A DNA stretch of 64,000 nt. It comes from CBDHFQ01 sp965262565. GTDB lineage: Bacteria; Bacteroidota; Bacteroidia; J057. The DNA lies in NCBI GenBank assembly GCA_965262565.1, contig CBDHFQ010000007.1, forward strand, positions 62,001-126,000. Direction: 5' to 3'. The notes beneath the pieces were generated by a model. That model saw only the letters and a program-made list of their open reading frames with translations, had not been told where the DNA came from and searched no databases. The position numbers and the translations under genes were made by a program. Within the stretch, counting starts at the first letter, position 1. Every line of letters starts with the position of its first letter. This document shows, in pieces, positions 25,227-34,583 of the stretch.

Positions 25227-28200
25227 TTACTCCTTCCCATTCATTCCCTTCTCTAGCACCTCCCGAATATCGATCAGCCCTTTACTAAAGGCTTCCATAT
25301 GTTGTACCAATTGGCCGAGCCTATCCCCCTGCAATAACTTCTCACGCTGGTAGATAGCGACAATTTCTTTCCACCGAGCTTCTTCGGCACTATTCATCCA
25401 ACCCACCAATTGCTTAAATTTCAATAAATTAGCTTCAGCTCCTGTTGTCAACGTCTGCGCCTCCCTTTCATAATGCGACAGAATCAATCCTTTCACCTCT
25501 TCCTCAGACATAATTGGAAGCACTTTTTCTGTCATCTTATTCATATTTCTGTATGATCCCTGCAACTGGAAAGGCGGCTCTTTACGGAAAGCATCTTCTT
25601 GAGCCGCAGAATGGATATATGCCTGATTCACTTTGAGGATCACATCTCGAATCATAACGCATTTCTCCAACACTGCCACATATTCCTGCAACTCCTCAGG
25701 AGAAATATGGCCTTCAAACGACATATGCTCTCTATCTCCTCCTGCTGCCATCCGAATGACTTGTTGGATATCGCTCTGACTTTTGGTACTCAATCTATGT
25801 AACACATCATTGGAACTCATCGCATTCTCCAAATAACTCAACTCAAAGCTATCCTTGTGTTCCCCGATAACATCCCCCAAATTATAGGTGTCTGCCCTAT
25901 TGGCCAACATATCCGGAATTTGAAAGCGCTCTCCCGATTCCGTATATGGATTTCCCGCCATCACCACCGCTACTTTCTTTCCTCTCAAGTCGTAAGTTTG
26001 CGTTTTCCCTTTATACACCCCCTCTATCCGTCGTTGAGCATCACATAGAGAAATAAACTTCTGAAGAAATTCGGGATGGCAATGTTGAATATCATCCAAG
26101 TAAATCATGATGTTATCCCCCATCTCCAAAGCCAAATTCAATTTCTCTAATTCTTCCCTTGCAGCAGCATTAGGAGCAGCTCCAGGGTCTAATGAAGTAA
26201 CCTGATGTCCTAAGGAAGGTCCGTTGATTTTCATAAAAATCAATCCCAATCGATCGGCGATATATTCCATCAGGGTCGTCTTTCCATATCCAGGAGGCGA
26301 GATCAACAACAACAACCCCATCCGATCTGTCCGCGTATTCTCTCCCGCCGTTCCCATTTGCTTGGCCAGATTATCTCCAAATAAGGGAAGATAGACTTTA
26401 TCGATCAATTGATTCCTGACAAATGAAGTCAATACACTGGTGTGAAAGCTCTCCAATTTCAACCTTCGCTTATGCATTTCCAGCAGTTCCTTTTTCCTGC
26501 CTATGAACTGACGATACATTGGCATGGTTTCGGAAATATAAGATTGCATTTTTTGTTGGAACCCTAAATAATCCAACTCATAGCTTCCATCTTGTATCAC
26601 AGAATGAACTCCTAGCATTCCTTCCAAGGTTCTGTGCGTGGAAGCATCTATAACTTGTTTTTGATCAAATACTCCTGCAAACAACAAGGCAGCGGCTTCG
26701 GGCACATACAGTTCGGATCTGGCTTCTCCCTTCTCCAACATAAAAGCACTTAGCCAGGCTACAATCAACTCATATTTTGCTTTGGGAGCTGCATTCAAGT
26801 GGGCAAGAGATTGATCAAAACGCTTTCTTCTCCTGGATTTATCCAATTGTTGCAGGAAGGAAGTATACAATGATGCCGCTTCAGCACTTATCACCCAGGC
26901 ATCTCCCCTACTCCGCTCTTCAAACACATAAGCCGCCACAGATCCGACCAAATGAACGGGAAACATCGCTTCTTCAGTTAAGGCCTCTGTAAACCTCTTC
27001 TCTAAATCCTTTATTAATGATAAAAATGACTGCTGCTGAGGGAACACTTCCATTACTGCTCCCGCTCCCTTCATTCGGTGATCCCAAAACGTCTTCTCTT
27101 CCTCTGATAGAAAAATGTGCCATGCCAATATCCCTGCTGACCGAACCTGAGGCGAAAAGTGAAGTAGATCAATGGAAGCCGTCATTTCTTTGATCGCTTT
27201 CAATATCAACAGTGCATCCTGATCATGTACTCCTTTCACATATCCCCCATCATAAGCATTCCGCATAATTTCATGAATCACCTCCAGTTCTTTTCCCTCC
27301 TGTAGCTTCTGATTTCCTGAAGATGAAATACGTTGCCAAGCTTCATATGCCAATACCTCTCCTCTATACACTTCTTTATTCTCGCTCGGAAGCTCCTGAT
27401 CCCATATCTCTTTATATTGTTGAATCTCCTCATCTTCTATCTCTTCAAAAAAATGGGTTCCCGTTAGATGAAGGGATAAAGATCCATTTCTAGGCAAAAT
27501 GGTCAATTCTAAAGAGCGTACATTTACCGTAAAATGATGCTTCCCTAAGCGAATAATATTTTCCCCTTCTACAAATAAATCCGACCTGTCTTTTAACTGG
27601 CGAATAGCTTCTTCCTGCGTACTTTTTAGTTGGCCTACAATATCATCAGCTTGTACACTGGCAGATAGTTCCATCAATTGATCCACTACATTTCGCACTT
27701 TATTCACCATCACATCCGACGCAAAATAACTGTGAATGGCTTCCAGTGCTTCGAGAGAATTTGCTCTATGGGAAATATTGGTCAGGATTCGTTGGGCGGT
27801 TTGTGCCAATGCGTCTATCTGACGGTTTCGCTGTTCACTTAGTTGTAATTTTTTACTCTCGAAGGCTTCATAAATCGTTTCACGCTTTTCCTGAATCAAC
27901 TGAACATACTCCTCAAAATCGATATATTTCCCTTCCAGCTCTTCCAGGGTGATCATTAATTTACTTAGGTTGGTATCACATTTTTCTGGCGTATCAGATA
28001 ATTCGATATAGTTGGTGATGCTTTGTTCCAATAAAGCTAGCTGAGCCTTAAAGGAAGCTTGTGATTCCTGCTTGAGGAGGGATTGACGAACTTGACGCAA
28101 CCGAGCCCGAATCTGATTCAGACGGGCGTACATGCTGGAAATATGTTCTACAATGTGGGTAGATTTGGTGGTATCTTCAATAGGGAGATTACTCACGGTT

Positions 28201-30104
28201 TCTATGAGCAGTTCCAATGCTGAGGCCAGTTGATCCAATTCACCGGACACCGCTTCTGCCTCCGCTACTTTTTCCACTTCTTCCAAAGCACTTTCCTGTC
28301 GATCCAGTACCTGTATATACGTGTGGAGGGCTTCTTCATTGGCTAAAAAAGTAGCACAATCCGCTGACAACTGATCTGTTTGCCCGATGACTTGTTCCTC
28401 AAATACCTCTACTTTTGCCAGATCCGTATATCGCAAGTCTTTCAGGCCGATCACTTTCCCTCGCAGCTTTCTCAAGTCCGCCAAATAGGCTACAAAGGTT
28501 TCGGTGGCTTTGGCCGGATACCTCCTGATCTTATCCATAATACCTTCCAACTCTGCCTCGGTCTCCTGAAAAGCCTTAGCCGTCTCTTTCCGAATCCGTT
28601 TTACTTTCTCATACTCTTCTATAGCTGTAGCGGCCGTTTGTCCTATCCGCTCTAGCGGTTCTTTCAGATTAAAGGCTTCCTCATTCCCTATCCAATAATA
28701 AGAATCCTGAATTTCCTGGGATTTTCGCACCAGCTCTACATATAAATTGTCATATCGCTCTCCTTTATGTAGGATAGAAAGTAATTCACGACATTCCGCC
28801 ATTCCTCTCACGAGATCTTTGCTCCCTATATTGGCGAGGTAGGAATCTCTGGAAGCTGGCATTACGACGGATTCATCCGAAAAAGGGGTTTTCCAAATTT
28901 GAATCAAATGATGTCTTGCCGGTTCATCTTCAGCTTTAAATAGACAAAGCTCTCCATTGGCAAAGAGAGAATATCCATGACAAACCAAGGGATTAAAGAC
29001 TTGTTGTTCGACCAAATTGTAAGAGAGCAATACATATAATCCACTCATGGGCTGATAGAAGACATACAACATATCTTCCCCATTAGCTGATGGAATTGAT
29101 TTTTCAAATCGTAGACCTGGAAGAATGCTGTCGAATATTTTGTATTCCCCATTTTGCAGGTAATATCCATTGGAAAAGATAATTCCATGATCATCGGGGA
29201 GAAGAACACAAGCATGTTCCAGGGCATCTACCCGAATGGCTTCTTGCATCTTTTCGTTGTAGATGATATATCTAAAGGAGTTCTCTCTGTAGGGTTTTAT
29301 TTTGAGAATGATCAAATTGCCCAGATCTGCAAAGTAACAAGTAGCATCATCTAATGTCTGATTGGGTTCTTCTACTGATTCTGCATAAATCCCATGACCT
29401 GTATCAGTATTATCTTCAATTTTGATCGTTAGATCTCCCCCTATAGTTTCAACAAATACTCTATCCAACATAGAAATATGCGGATGTTTTCCCTTTCTAT
29501 GCATATCTCTGTTGGTCCTCACCCACTGGAAGGAATGTTGTTCTACTTCCTTAATCTCATGGTCGAAGCGATTACCTAAGTACACCAATTTCCCTTTTTG
29601 AATAGCCCATTTGAAGGATTTAGTATCGCGAATACTTTTGCCATTCTGAAAGATCATGTATAAATGGGGTCCCTGGATAAGGAATCTGGAAAAGACGGTA
29701 TCTTTGTAATAAGTGTATAGATTCCTGAAATCTTCTTCAAACTTGGCATCTGCCAGTAGATCCATTGAGCTTTCCTGGAAATGATGATGCTCTGGATCAA
29801 AAGAATACATGCTAAAGACATCACTCAGTTTGTAGGAAGTCCTCAAGCCCATATGAACATTGTATCCAAAAATAAATTGCTGCCCTATAGGCACCATATC
29901 TCTGGGAATACAATGATGTTCAGTAGTAATTCTATCATTCGCACTGAGTTCTATTTCAGTACTCCCGAAAATAGATTTACGCTCAAGGTTTAATTGATCC
30001 AGTTTGCTTCGAAGGGCACTTCCTTGTTGAGTAAGCCGTTGTAGGATCAATTCATACGTACCACTCTCCAGTGAAGGTTGAGAGGAAACGACATCTATGT
30101 CCAT
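25227..30104 (-). CDS. giant DUF3686-type AAA+ ATPase (annotated elsewhere as DNA repair ATPase)
   Basis: A 1625-residue cytosolic protein. The N-terminal part (about 1-420) is a beta-rich region with repeated blade-like segments (for example DDATCYFADLGNLIILKI), followed by about 450 residues of coiled coil, a helical region, and an AAA+ module: Walker A SPPGYGKTTL (Lys1275), Walker B NIMIYLDDIQ (Asp1337-1338), then an arginine-rich sensor segment. This matches the DUF3686 family often called DNA repair ATPase; a DNA role is not demonstrated by the sequence. The gene ends a minus-strand run with a lipoprotein, a flotillin and an NfeD-like gene, so a membrane or protein-quality role is as likely. 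The only convergent neighbour is the DNRLRE gene. Confidence 0.82.
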   Translation of the reverse strand: MDIDVVSSQPSLESGTYELILQRLTQQGSALRSKLDQLNLERKSIFGSTEIELSANDRITTEHHCIPRDMVPIGQQFIFGYNVHMGLRTSYKLSDVFSMYSFDPEHHHFQESSMDLLADAKFEEDFRNLYTYYKDTVFSRFLIQGPHLYMIFQNGKSIRDTKSFKWAIQKGKLVYLGNRFDHEIKEVEQHSFQWVRTNRDMHRKGKHPHISMLDRVFVETIGGDLTIKIEDNTDTGHGIYAESVEEPNQTLDDATCYFADLGNLIILKIKPYRENSFRYIIYNEKMQEAIRVDALEHACVLLPDDHGIIFSNGYYLQNGEYKIFDSILPGLRFEKSIPSANGEDMLYVFYQPMSGLYVLLSYNLVEQQVFNPLVCHGYSLFANGELCLFKAEDEPARHHLIQIWKTPFSDESVVMPASRDSYLANIGSKDLVRGMAECRELLSILHKGERYDNLYVELVRKSQEIQDSYYWIGNEEAFNLKEPLERIGQTAATAIEEYEKVKRIRKETAKAFQETEAELEGIMDKIRRYPAKATETFVAYLADLRKLRGKVIGLKDLRYTDLAKVEVFEEQVIGQTDQLSADCATFLANEEALHTYIQVLDRQESALEEVEKVAEAEAVSGELDQLASALELLIETVSNLPIEDTTKSTHIVEHISSMYARLNQIRARLRQVRQSLLKQESQASFKAQLALLEQSITNYIELSDTPEKCDTNLSKLMITLEELEGKYIDFEEYVQLIQEKRETIYEAFESKKLQLSEQRNRQIDALAQTAQRILTNISHRANSLEALEAIHSYFASDVMVNKVRNVVDQLMELSASVQADDIVGQLKSTQEEAIRQLKDRSDLFVEGENIIRLGKHHFTVNVRSLELTILPRNGSLSLHLTGTHFFEEIEDEEIQQYKEIWDQELPSENKEVYRGEVLAYEAWQRISSSGNQKLQEGKELEVIHEIMRNAYDGGYVKGVHDQDALLILKAIKEMTASIDLLHFSPQVRSAGILAWHIFLSEEEKTFWDHRMKGAGAVMEVFPQQQSFLSLIKDLEKRFTEALTEEAMFPVHLVGSVAAYVFEERSRGDAWVISAEAASLYTSFLQQLDKSRRRKRFDQSLAHLNAAPKAKYELIVAWLSAFMLEKGEARSELYVPEAAALLFAGVFDQKQVIDASTHRTLEGMLGVHSVIQDGSYELDYLGFQQKMQSYISETMPMYRQFIGRKKELLEMHKRRLKLESFHTSVLTSFVRNQLIDKVYLPLFGDNLAKQMGTAGENTRTDRMGLLLLISPPGYGKTTLMEYIADRLGLIFMKINGPSLGHQVTSLDPGAAPNAAAREELEKLNLALEMGDNIMIYLDDIQHCHPEFLQKFISLCDAQRRIEGVYKGKTQTYDLRGKKVAVVMAGNPYTESGERFQIPDMLANRADTYNLGDVIGEHKDSFELSYLENAMSSNDVLHRLSTKSQSDIQQVIRMAAGGDREHMSFEGHISPEELQEYVAVLEKCVMIRDVILKVNQAYIHSAAQEDAFRKEPPFQLQGSYRNMNKMTEKVLPIMSEEEVKGLILSHYEREAQTLTTGAEANLLKFKQLVGWMNSAEEARWKEIVAIYQREKLLQGDRLGQLVQHMEAFSKGLIDIREVLEKGMNGKE

Positions 30105-30109
30105 AATAA

Positions 30110-30811
30110 TCAGGGAGTTAATAGTTGTTGATCATACAGCCAGGAAAGGAGATAGAGGTGAGAAGTATCCTGCCGCCCTCCTACATTCGTTAGCGTCATG
30201 ACTACTTCTTTGTTGGTGGATAAGGCAATGGTACCTAATTCTGGATGCCAGAATTTTTGATAAATCGCCTCATATTGGCCAGGGCCAAACATCAGGTCAT
30301 AAATTTGAAAATGATAGATAGTTGTAGCACCTTCTCCTTCCTGGGGAACGGTATATACGGTATCCAGCAAAAACTCTGTCAAAGGTCGCTTGATCGTATA
30401 AGCCGTATCCGCATCCTGATAATAGGTGTGTTCCATGACGGGATATCTTTGCGATTGTTCCTTCGTCTGAATGGCATATTCCATGACGGTTGTTTCCAGC
30501 GACTCCTCAGCTTCATTGAGAAAAATATTTTGAACTTCTTTTACGTAATATATCCCTTCCTCAACTTTTTTTTGATCGATATATGCTACCATTTCATTTC
30601 CCTGCTGGTCAAATAGTCGCATGTTAGTAGAGTCTGAAGCTATATTCATGACCTTCTCTATGTCTTTCAAAATAGCTTCCCTTGCTACTTCCTGCTCATG
30701 AGCGTCAGTGCTCTTCTGATCGTCTTGATGCGTGCAAGCAACAGAGATGCTTAGTAAGAGAGTGATTAACGAAACGGCTTTAATACTACCTGTATATTGA
30801 TATTTCATCAT
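30110..30811 (-). CDS. lipoprotein of unknown function next to the DUF3686 ATPase
   Basis: A 233-residue protein with an N-terminal lipobox (LLSISVAC, Cys at about residue 26). The mature part is soluble, mixed alpha/beta and acidic, without transmembrane segments. It ends 5 bp before the ATG of the 1625-residue ATPase gene, so the two are almost surely co-transcribed. I do not recognise the family. As a periplasm-facing or outer-membrane lipoprotein coupled to a cytosolic ATPase and a flotillin, it could be the envelope-facing part of that module; this is inference. Confidence 0.7.
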   Translation of the reverse strand: MMKYQYTGSIKAVSLITLLLSISVACTHQDDQKSTDAHEQEVAREAILKDIEKVMNIASDSTNMRLFDQQGNEMVAYIDQKKVEEGIYYVKEVQNIFLNEAEESLETTVMEYAIQTKEQSQRYPVMEHTYYQDADTAYTIKRPLTEFLLDTVYTVPQEGEGATTIYHFQIYDLMFGPGQYEAIYQKFWHPELGTIALSTNKEVVMTLTNVGGRQDTSHLYLLSWLYDQQLLTP

Positions 30812-30999
30812 TCAAAATAAATTCTTATGCTATTGAACAACTTTCAAAACCTAAAATATTGTCATAAGCCAGGTATATACATGAGGATGGCGTAATATCT
30901 CCATCCTCGTACGCTACGATTACATCTAATATGATGTCCTTTTCTACATCAATGTCCAGAATTGGAGGAGTCGGAACCTAGGATACTTCTTTTTATCGT

Positions 31000-32112
31000 C
31001 TATTTTACGATCGTATCAATGCTTTTTTCCGCAATCCCCATCTTCTCCGCTGTAGTCAATAACTTTTGAAGTACACTTTTCTGAGCATCACTTTCCGTCT
31101 GGGTCATCATTTTAACGATTAAGGCTGATACGGACAGATTGCGAATATCTTCCGTATTTACATTAAACTGCCCAATAAATCGCTTTAAATTATCACCAAA
31201 AGAGCCGTTTCCATTTTCCGATCCATTTACATGTAGCAAGGCTTCTTTTAAATCGAGCAGGTGGTGGCTGTTGCCTATCAACCGATCTACTGATTTTCCA
31301 TGGGTGATCGCTTGAGTGATTCGGTCAAAAAATTGTACCTCTCCCCCGACAATATCTATGTTGGCTGCTTTGAGAGCTTCTGCAATCACGCTGGCCTGAG
31401 CTGCTGCTATCTCCTTCTGAATATTGATATGTGCTAATTCAATATCCTTTTCTTTCTCTAGGCGAAGTTTAAATTCTTCGTGTTCTTTTCCTACTCCATC
31501 TAACTTTTGCATAGCTTCAGCTTTAGCTGCAACCCCTTTAGCTTCTGCAAGTCCTCGTTTTTCGATGACACTTGCTTCAGAGGAACCTTGTTTCTCTATG
31601 GCCTCGGCTTTTGCTTCAATCACTTTTGCCTCAGCCAGCCCCTGTTCCACATCTAATTTTGCCTGAACCATGCCCAACTTTTCATTAGCTTCAGCCTGGG
31701 CATCTCCCTTGAGCTCAATGCCTTTTGCTTCAGCGAGTGCTTTCTGTTCCAATACATTCGCTTCCGCAGCCCCTTCTTTTTCTTTAGCAGCCGCTTTTGC
31801 TTCCAGTACTTTTGCTTCCGCCAACCCAATTGCAGCATGTTCAGCTGCCATAGCATCAGCTAAAATTTTGGTGGACTCTGCTTCCTTATCTGCTGCCTCT
31901 CTTGCTGCATTTGCTTCTATGATCTTTTTCTGAGCAAATAATTGGGATGCTTGTTTATCCGCTTCCGCCGCTTTGATCTTCATGACTAACTCTTCTTCAG
32001 CTTTTTGTTCTGCAGCAGTGATAGCTACTTTCTTTTCGCGTCCCGCCTTCGCCAATGCCTCCGTATCTTTAATTTTTTCCTGTTCCTCTACGACAGCTCG
32101 CTCTACAGCCAC
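31000..32112 (-). CDS. C-terminal part of a flotillin/YqiK-like protein (split by frameshift)
   Basis: A 370-codon frame made almost wholly of the long Ala/Glu/Lys coiled coil typical of flotillins (repeated AEAKVIEAKAEA-type segments), then a C-terminal globular tail (VGGEVQFFDRITQAITHGKS). Its internal ATG is not a credible natural start: in the frame of this part the sequence upstream continues as flotillin (EKAVEEEKKLIQDVIRDRVA). It is the second half of the gene whose first half ends at 32154. Flotillins scaffold membrane microdomains. If the missing base is an assembly error, the true product is one 731-residue protein. Confidence 0.85.
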   Translation of the reverse strand: MAVERAVVEEQEKIKDTEALAKAGREKKVAITAAEQKAEEELVMKIKAAEADKQASQLFAQKKIIEANAAREAADKEAESTKILADAMAAEHAAIGLAEAKVLEAKAAAKEKEGAAEANVLEQKALAEAKGIELKGDAQAEANEKLGMVQAKLDVEQGLAEAKVIEAKAEAIEKQGSSEASVIEKRGLAEAKGVAAKAEAMQKLDGVGKEHEEFKLRLEKEKDIELAHINIQKEIAAAQASVIAEALKAANIDIVGGEVQFFDRITQAITHGKSVDRLIGNSHHLLDLKEALLHVNGSENGNGSFGDNLKRFIGQFNVNTEDIRNLSVSALIVKMMTQTESDAQKSVLQKLLTTAEKMGIAEKSIDTIVK

Positions 32113-32153
32113 TCTATCCCGAATGACATCCTGAATCAGTTTCTTCTCTTCCT

Positions 32154-33194
32154 CTACTGCTTTTCCTTCTCAATTTGGGCGATAGAAACGACTCTTTCTC
32201 TTTCTGTTGCTTCTAACTCTTTGTCTCTGGTTACTTTTTCTTCTTCAATCTTTTCTGTGCGCTCCTTGTTCTTTCTCGCCACAATCACATCTCTCTGCTT
32301 ATTCTCTTGCTGAATAGCCAACTCTCTCTCTTTCGCTATTCTGGCAGTTTCCGCTTTTAACGATTCTTCTTCCTGTATTTTTCTGGTAGCCGCTAACTCT
32401 CTCGCCTGGATAGAAGCAATTTCTCGTTTCTGAATTTCTTCTTTTTCTGCTTCCTGCCTTTCCAGTTCCAATATAGCTTCCCGAGCCTCTACATCCTGTC
32501 TTTTGATTTCCATCTCCTTTTCTCTCTGAATCTTATTCGCCTGCGTAATCTGATCTGCAGTAAGATCCCTGATTTTCTTGATCCCTTCCGCATCCAGGAT
32601 GTTCTCTTCGTTTAAAAAATCTATGGGGGTTTGTTCTAAATAATCGATAGCAGTATCCTCCAGAAAATATCCATTTAAGTGCCTTCCGATCAGGTTCACT
32701 ATTTCCTCCCTAAACTGCTCACGCGCATCGTATAAGGAAACAAAATCAAATTGCTTTCCCACCGTCTTTAGGGCTTCTGAAAACTTTGCTTCAAACAACA
32801 AATTTAACAATTCCGGATCAGATGCCCGTGCGCAGCCGATGGATTGGGCTACTTTTTTCACATCATCTACAGTAGGATTGACCCGAACGAAAAAGCATAC
32901 TTTTATATCTGCTCTTAAGTTATCCTTACAGATCAACCCGTTTTTTCCTTCTCTTTCTATGACTACCTGCTTTAATGAAATATCCATTGTTTCCGCTTTA
33001 TGAACCAATGGTACAACCCACATACCATCAAAAGCGACTTTCGTTTTACCAAAGCCCGTTCTTACCAAGGCTTTTCCTTGAGTTACCTTCCTGAAAAATA
33101 AGGATACACAAGCTACATATCCGAAGACAATGACCAACAGGATTATGCCTACAACAATTAAGACAGGCAAGACGAAATTTTGAAAGGCTTCCAT
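32154..33194 (-). CDS. N-terminal part of a flotillin/YqiK-like SPFH protein (split by frameshift)
   Basis: 346 codons: one N-terminal membrane helix (about residues 9-33), an SPFH/band-7 domain (about 35-215, with LKQVVIEREGKNG, VNPTVDDVKKVAQSIGCA, LIGRHLNGYFLEDTAIDYLE), then the start of the coiled coil. It ends too early, in a TAG reached after GAG AAG GAA AAG CAG. One extra A in the run at 32161-32164 would restore the frame into the downstream part. Promoter-proximal neighbour is the NfeD/YqiJ-like gene, 44 bp upstream, the standard YqiJ-YqiK order. Confidence 0.88.
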   Translation of the reverse strand: MEAFQNFVLPVLIVVGIILLVIVFGYVACVSLFFRKVTQGKALVRTGFGKTKVAFDGMWVVPLVHKAETMDISLKQVVIEREGKNGLICKDNLRADIKVCFFVRVNPTVDDVKKVAQSIGCARASDPELLNLLFEAKFSEALKTVGKQFDFVSLYDAREQFREEIVNLIGRHLNGYFLEDTAIDYLEQTPIDFLNEENILDAEGIKKIRDLTADQITQANKIQREKEMEIKRQDVEAREAILELERQEAEKEEIQKREIASIQARELAATRKIQEEESLKAETARIAKERELAIQQENKQRDVIVARKNKERTEKIEEEKVTRDKELEATERERVVSIAQIEKEKQ

Positions 33195-33238
33195 AAGTGT
33201 ACTAATTAAAAGTTTGTATGTCTCCTATAATTATATGA

Positions 33239-33898
33239 CTAAATATCAAATGGTTCTACCGTATACTTATCTGCAGAAGAATTGTATTCAACGATGATTA
33301 CCTGTTTTCCTCTGGCAATGGATTGTCCGGTGTGAGTAAATACATCTAAGGTAAAATGTTCTCCATCTCTTTCCACTTCCATTCTTCCCATCTTACCGGA
33401 CTGGATTTGCATAATTAATTCTCCGGTAAGCCCGACGAGATCTTTTTTACTGGTTCCACCTTTATTCATACTGACATAAGATCCCTTGAAGGGGAGCGTC
33501 AATAACTTCGTAAGAAACAGTCCGAGAAATACGTTCGGGACTAACCATATAATAAAAAATGCGTTAACCTCTTGACCAAAACCATAGTGAACCAACATTG
33601 AAATCGTCCACATACTTAGTATCAGAATACTGAGAAAGATCATAAAAGGAACTTTCCCTATATTAAAGAAGGCCAATATATTTGATAGAGTAAGTCCACT
33701 TACATTTCCATCCACCTCAACTTCTGTATCTATATCCACATCCGATTCCACATCCAGATCCGTATCAAGATCGAAATCCAAAAAGTCCAGGTCCAGCGCC
33801 CCAATAATGACGATGCCCCAGTAAATAAGAATCAATCCCAATAAACAGGTGTAGAGTAGATTTGCCCCTGATATAGCCTCTTGAATTAATAAATCCAT
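33239..33898 (-). CDS. NfeD/YqiJ-like membrane protein
   Basis: A 219-residue protein with a first membrane helix (about 13-34), an unusual acidic linker with alternating Asp and hydrophobic residues (DLDFLDFDLDTDLDVESDVD), two further helices (about 78-105 and 115-137) and a C-terminal OB-fold-like beta domain (LVGLTGELIMQIQSGKMGRM to VIIVEYNSSADKYTVEPFDI). This is the YqiJ/NfeD layout that accompanies flotillins; the partner lies directly downstream. NfeD-type proteins regulate or anchor the SPFH assembly. The Asp-rich linker looks like a calcium- or metal-binding segment but is not a canonical EF-hand. Confidence 0.82.
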   Translation of the reverse strand: MDLLIQEAISGANLLYTCLLGLILIYWGIVIIGALDLDFLDFDLDTDLDVESDVDIDTEVEVDGNVSGLTLSNILAFFNIGKVPFMIFLSILILSMWTISMLVHYGFGQEVNAFFIIWLVPNVFLGLFLTKLLTLPFKGSYVSMNKGGTSKKDLVGLTGELIMQIQSGKMGRMEVERDGEHFTLDVFTHTGQSIARGKQVIIVEYNSSADKYTVEPFDI

Positions 33899-34111
33899 AA
33901 ACCAGATTTTTAACGTCCTTTAATAAATGAATCTAAGCTAGTGTAACCACTCTACAAAGAGTTTTTTTGTATTTTATTTCTATTCAAATTTTTCTTATCA
34001 CCTTTGGCACCGCTCTGATATACAGCTTAAAGAAAAATTTTGACAGGAATCATTTTTTTATTTAATTCCAATCATTCTAATTTTTTACCTATCAAAACAA
34101 TTATACATACC

Positions 34112-34414
34112 ATGTTTGAAATTTTTCAAAGTGATAAGAACCAGGAATTTTACTTTCGTTTTAAAGATGACACTAATCAGGTGATTCTAAGGAGCGAAGG
34201 ATATAAGGCTAAGAACAATTGTGTAAATGGTGTAGAATCCGTAAAAAACAATGTAACAAATGCTAGTAGAATTGATCGTCAGACATCAGGATCAGGAAAA
34301 ATGTTTTTTAATGTAAAAGCTTCTAATGGACAAGTAGTTGCTACCAGCAAAATGTACGAATCGGAGGGGGATATGAATAATGATATTGAGGCGATAGTAA
34401 AAACATGTTCCTAA
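34112..34414 (+). CDS. YegP-like DUF1508 protein
   Basis: About 100 residues from MFEIFQSDKN. It contains two DUF1508 repeats: EFYFRFKDDTNQVILRSEGY...CVNGVESVKNN and MFFNVKASNGQVVATSKMYE...DIEAIVKTC. The second copy has lost the conserved SEGY-type turn. Family members such as E. coli YegP are small cytosolic proteins of unknown function. The frame can be read from 34040, but those 24 codons precede a good leader and are probably untranslated. It is divergent from the NfeD-flotillin operon. Confidence 0.85.
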   Translation: MFEIFQSDKNQEFYFRFKDDTNQVILRSEGYKAKNNCVNGVESVKNNVTNASRIDRQTSGSGKMFFNVKASNGQVVATSKMYESEGDMNNDIEAIVKTCS

Positions 34415-34468
34415 GGCTTCTGTATCAGATACTACTGCATAACCCACAACTTTAAACAAAGAAAATAA

Positions 34469-34496
34469 AGCCTCGCATAAAAGTGAGGCTATTTTT
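34469..34496 (+). terminator. intrinsic terminator of DUF1508 gene
   Basis: AGCCTCGC / GTGAGGCT (with one G-T wobble) forms a stem at 34469-34490 with a T-run at 34492-34496, 55 bp after the gene. Confidence 0.82.
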
Positions 34497-34520
34497 ATAT
34501 GTTTCCCAAATTATACAAAT

Positions 34521-34549
34521 AAAAAAAGACTCGTCTCCTCAGACGAGCC
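34521..34549 (-). terminator. intrinsic terminator of coiled-coil lipoprotein gene
   Basis: Stem GACTCGTCT / AGACGAGCC (one internal mismatch) with loop CCTC. On the minus strand it is followed by a run of seven T (A at 34521-34527 on +). It lies 35 bp past the stop of the gene at 34584. Confidence 0.85.
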
Positions 34550-34583
34550 TCAAAGCGCAATGTACTACACACTAGTTAGCTGA

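Noticed and set aside
31000..33194. Two separate flotillin genes
   Set aside because: The second has no natural start, and its in-frame upstream sequence continues the same protein; one gene with an indel is simpler.
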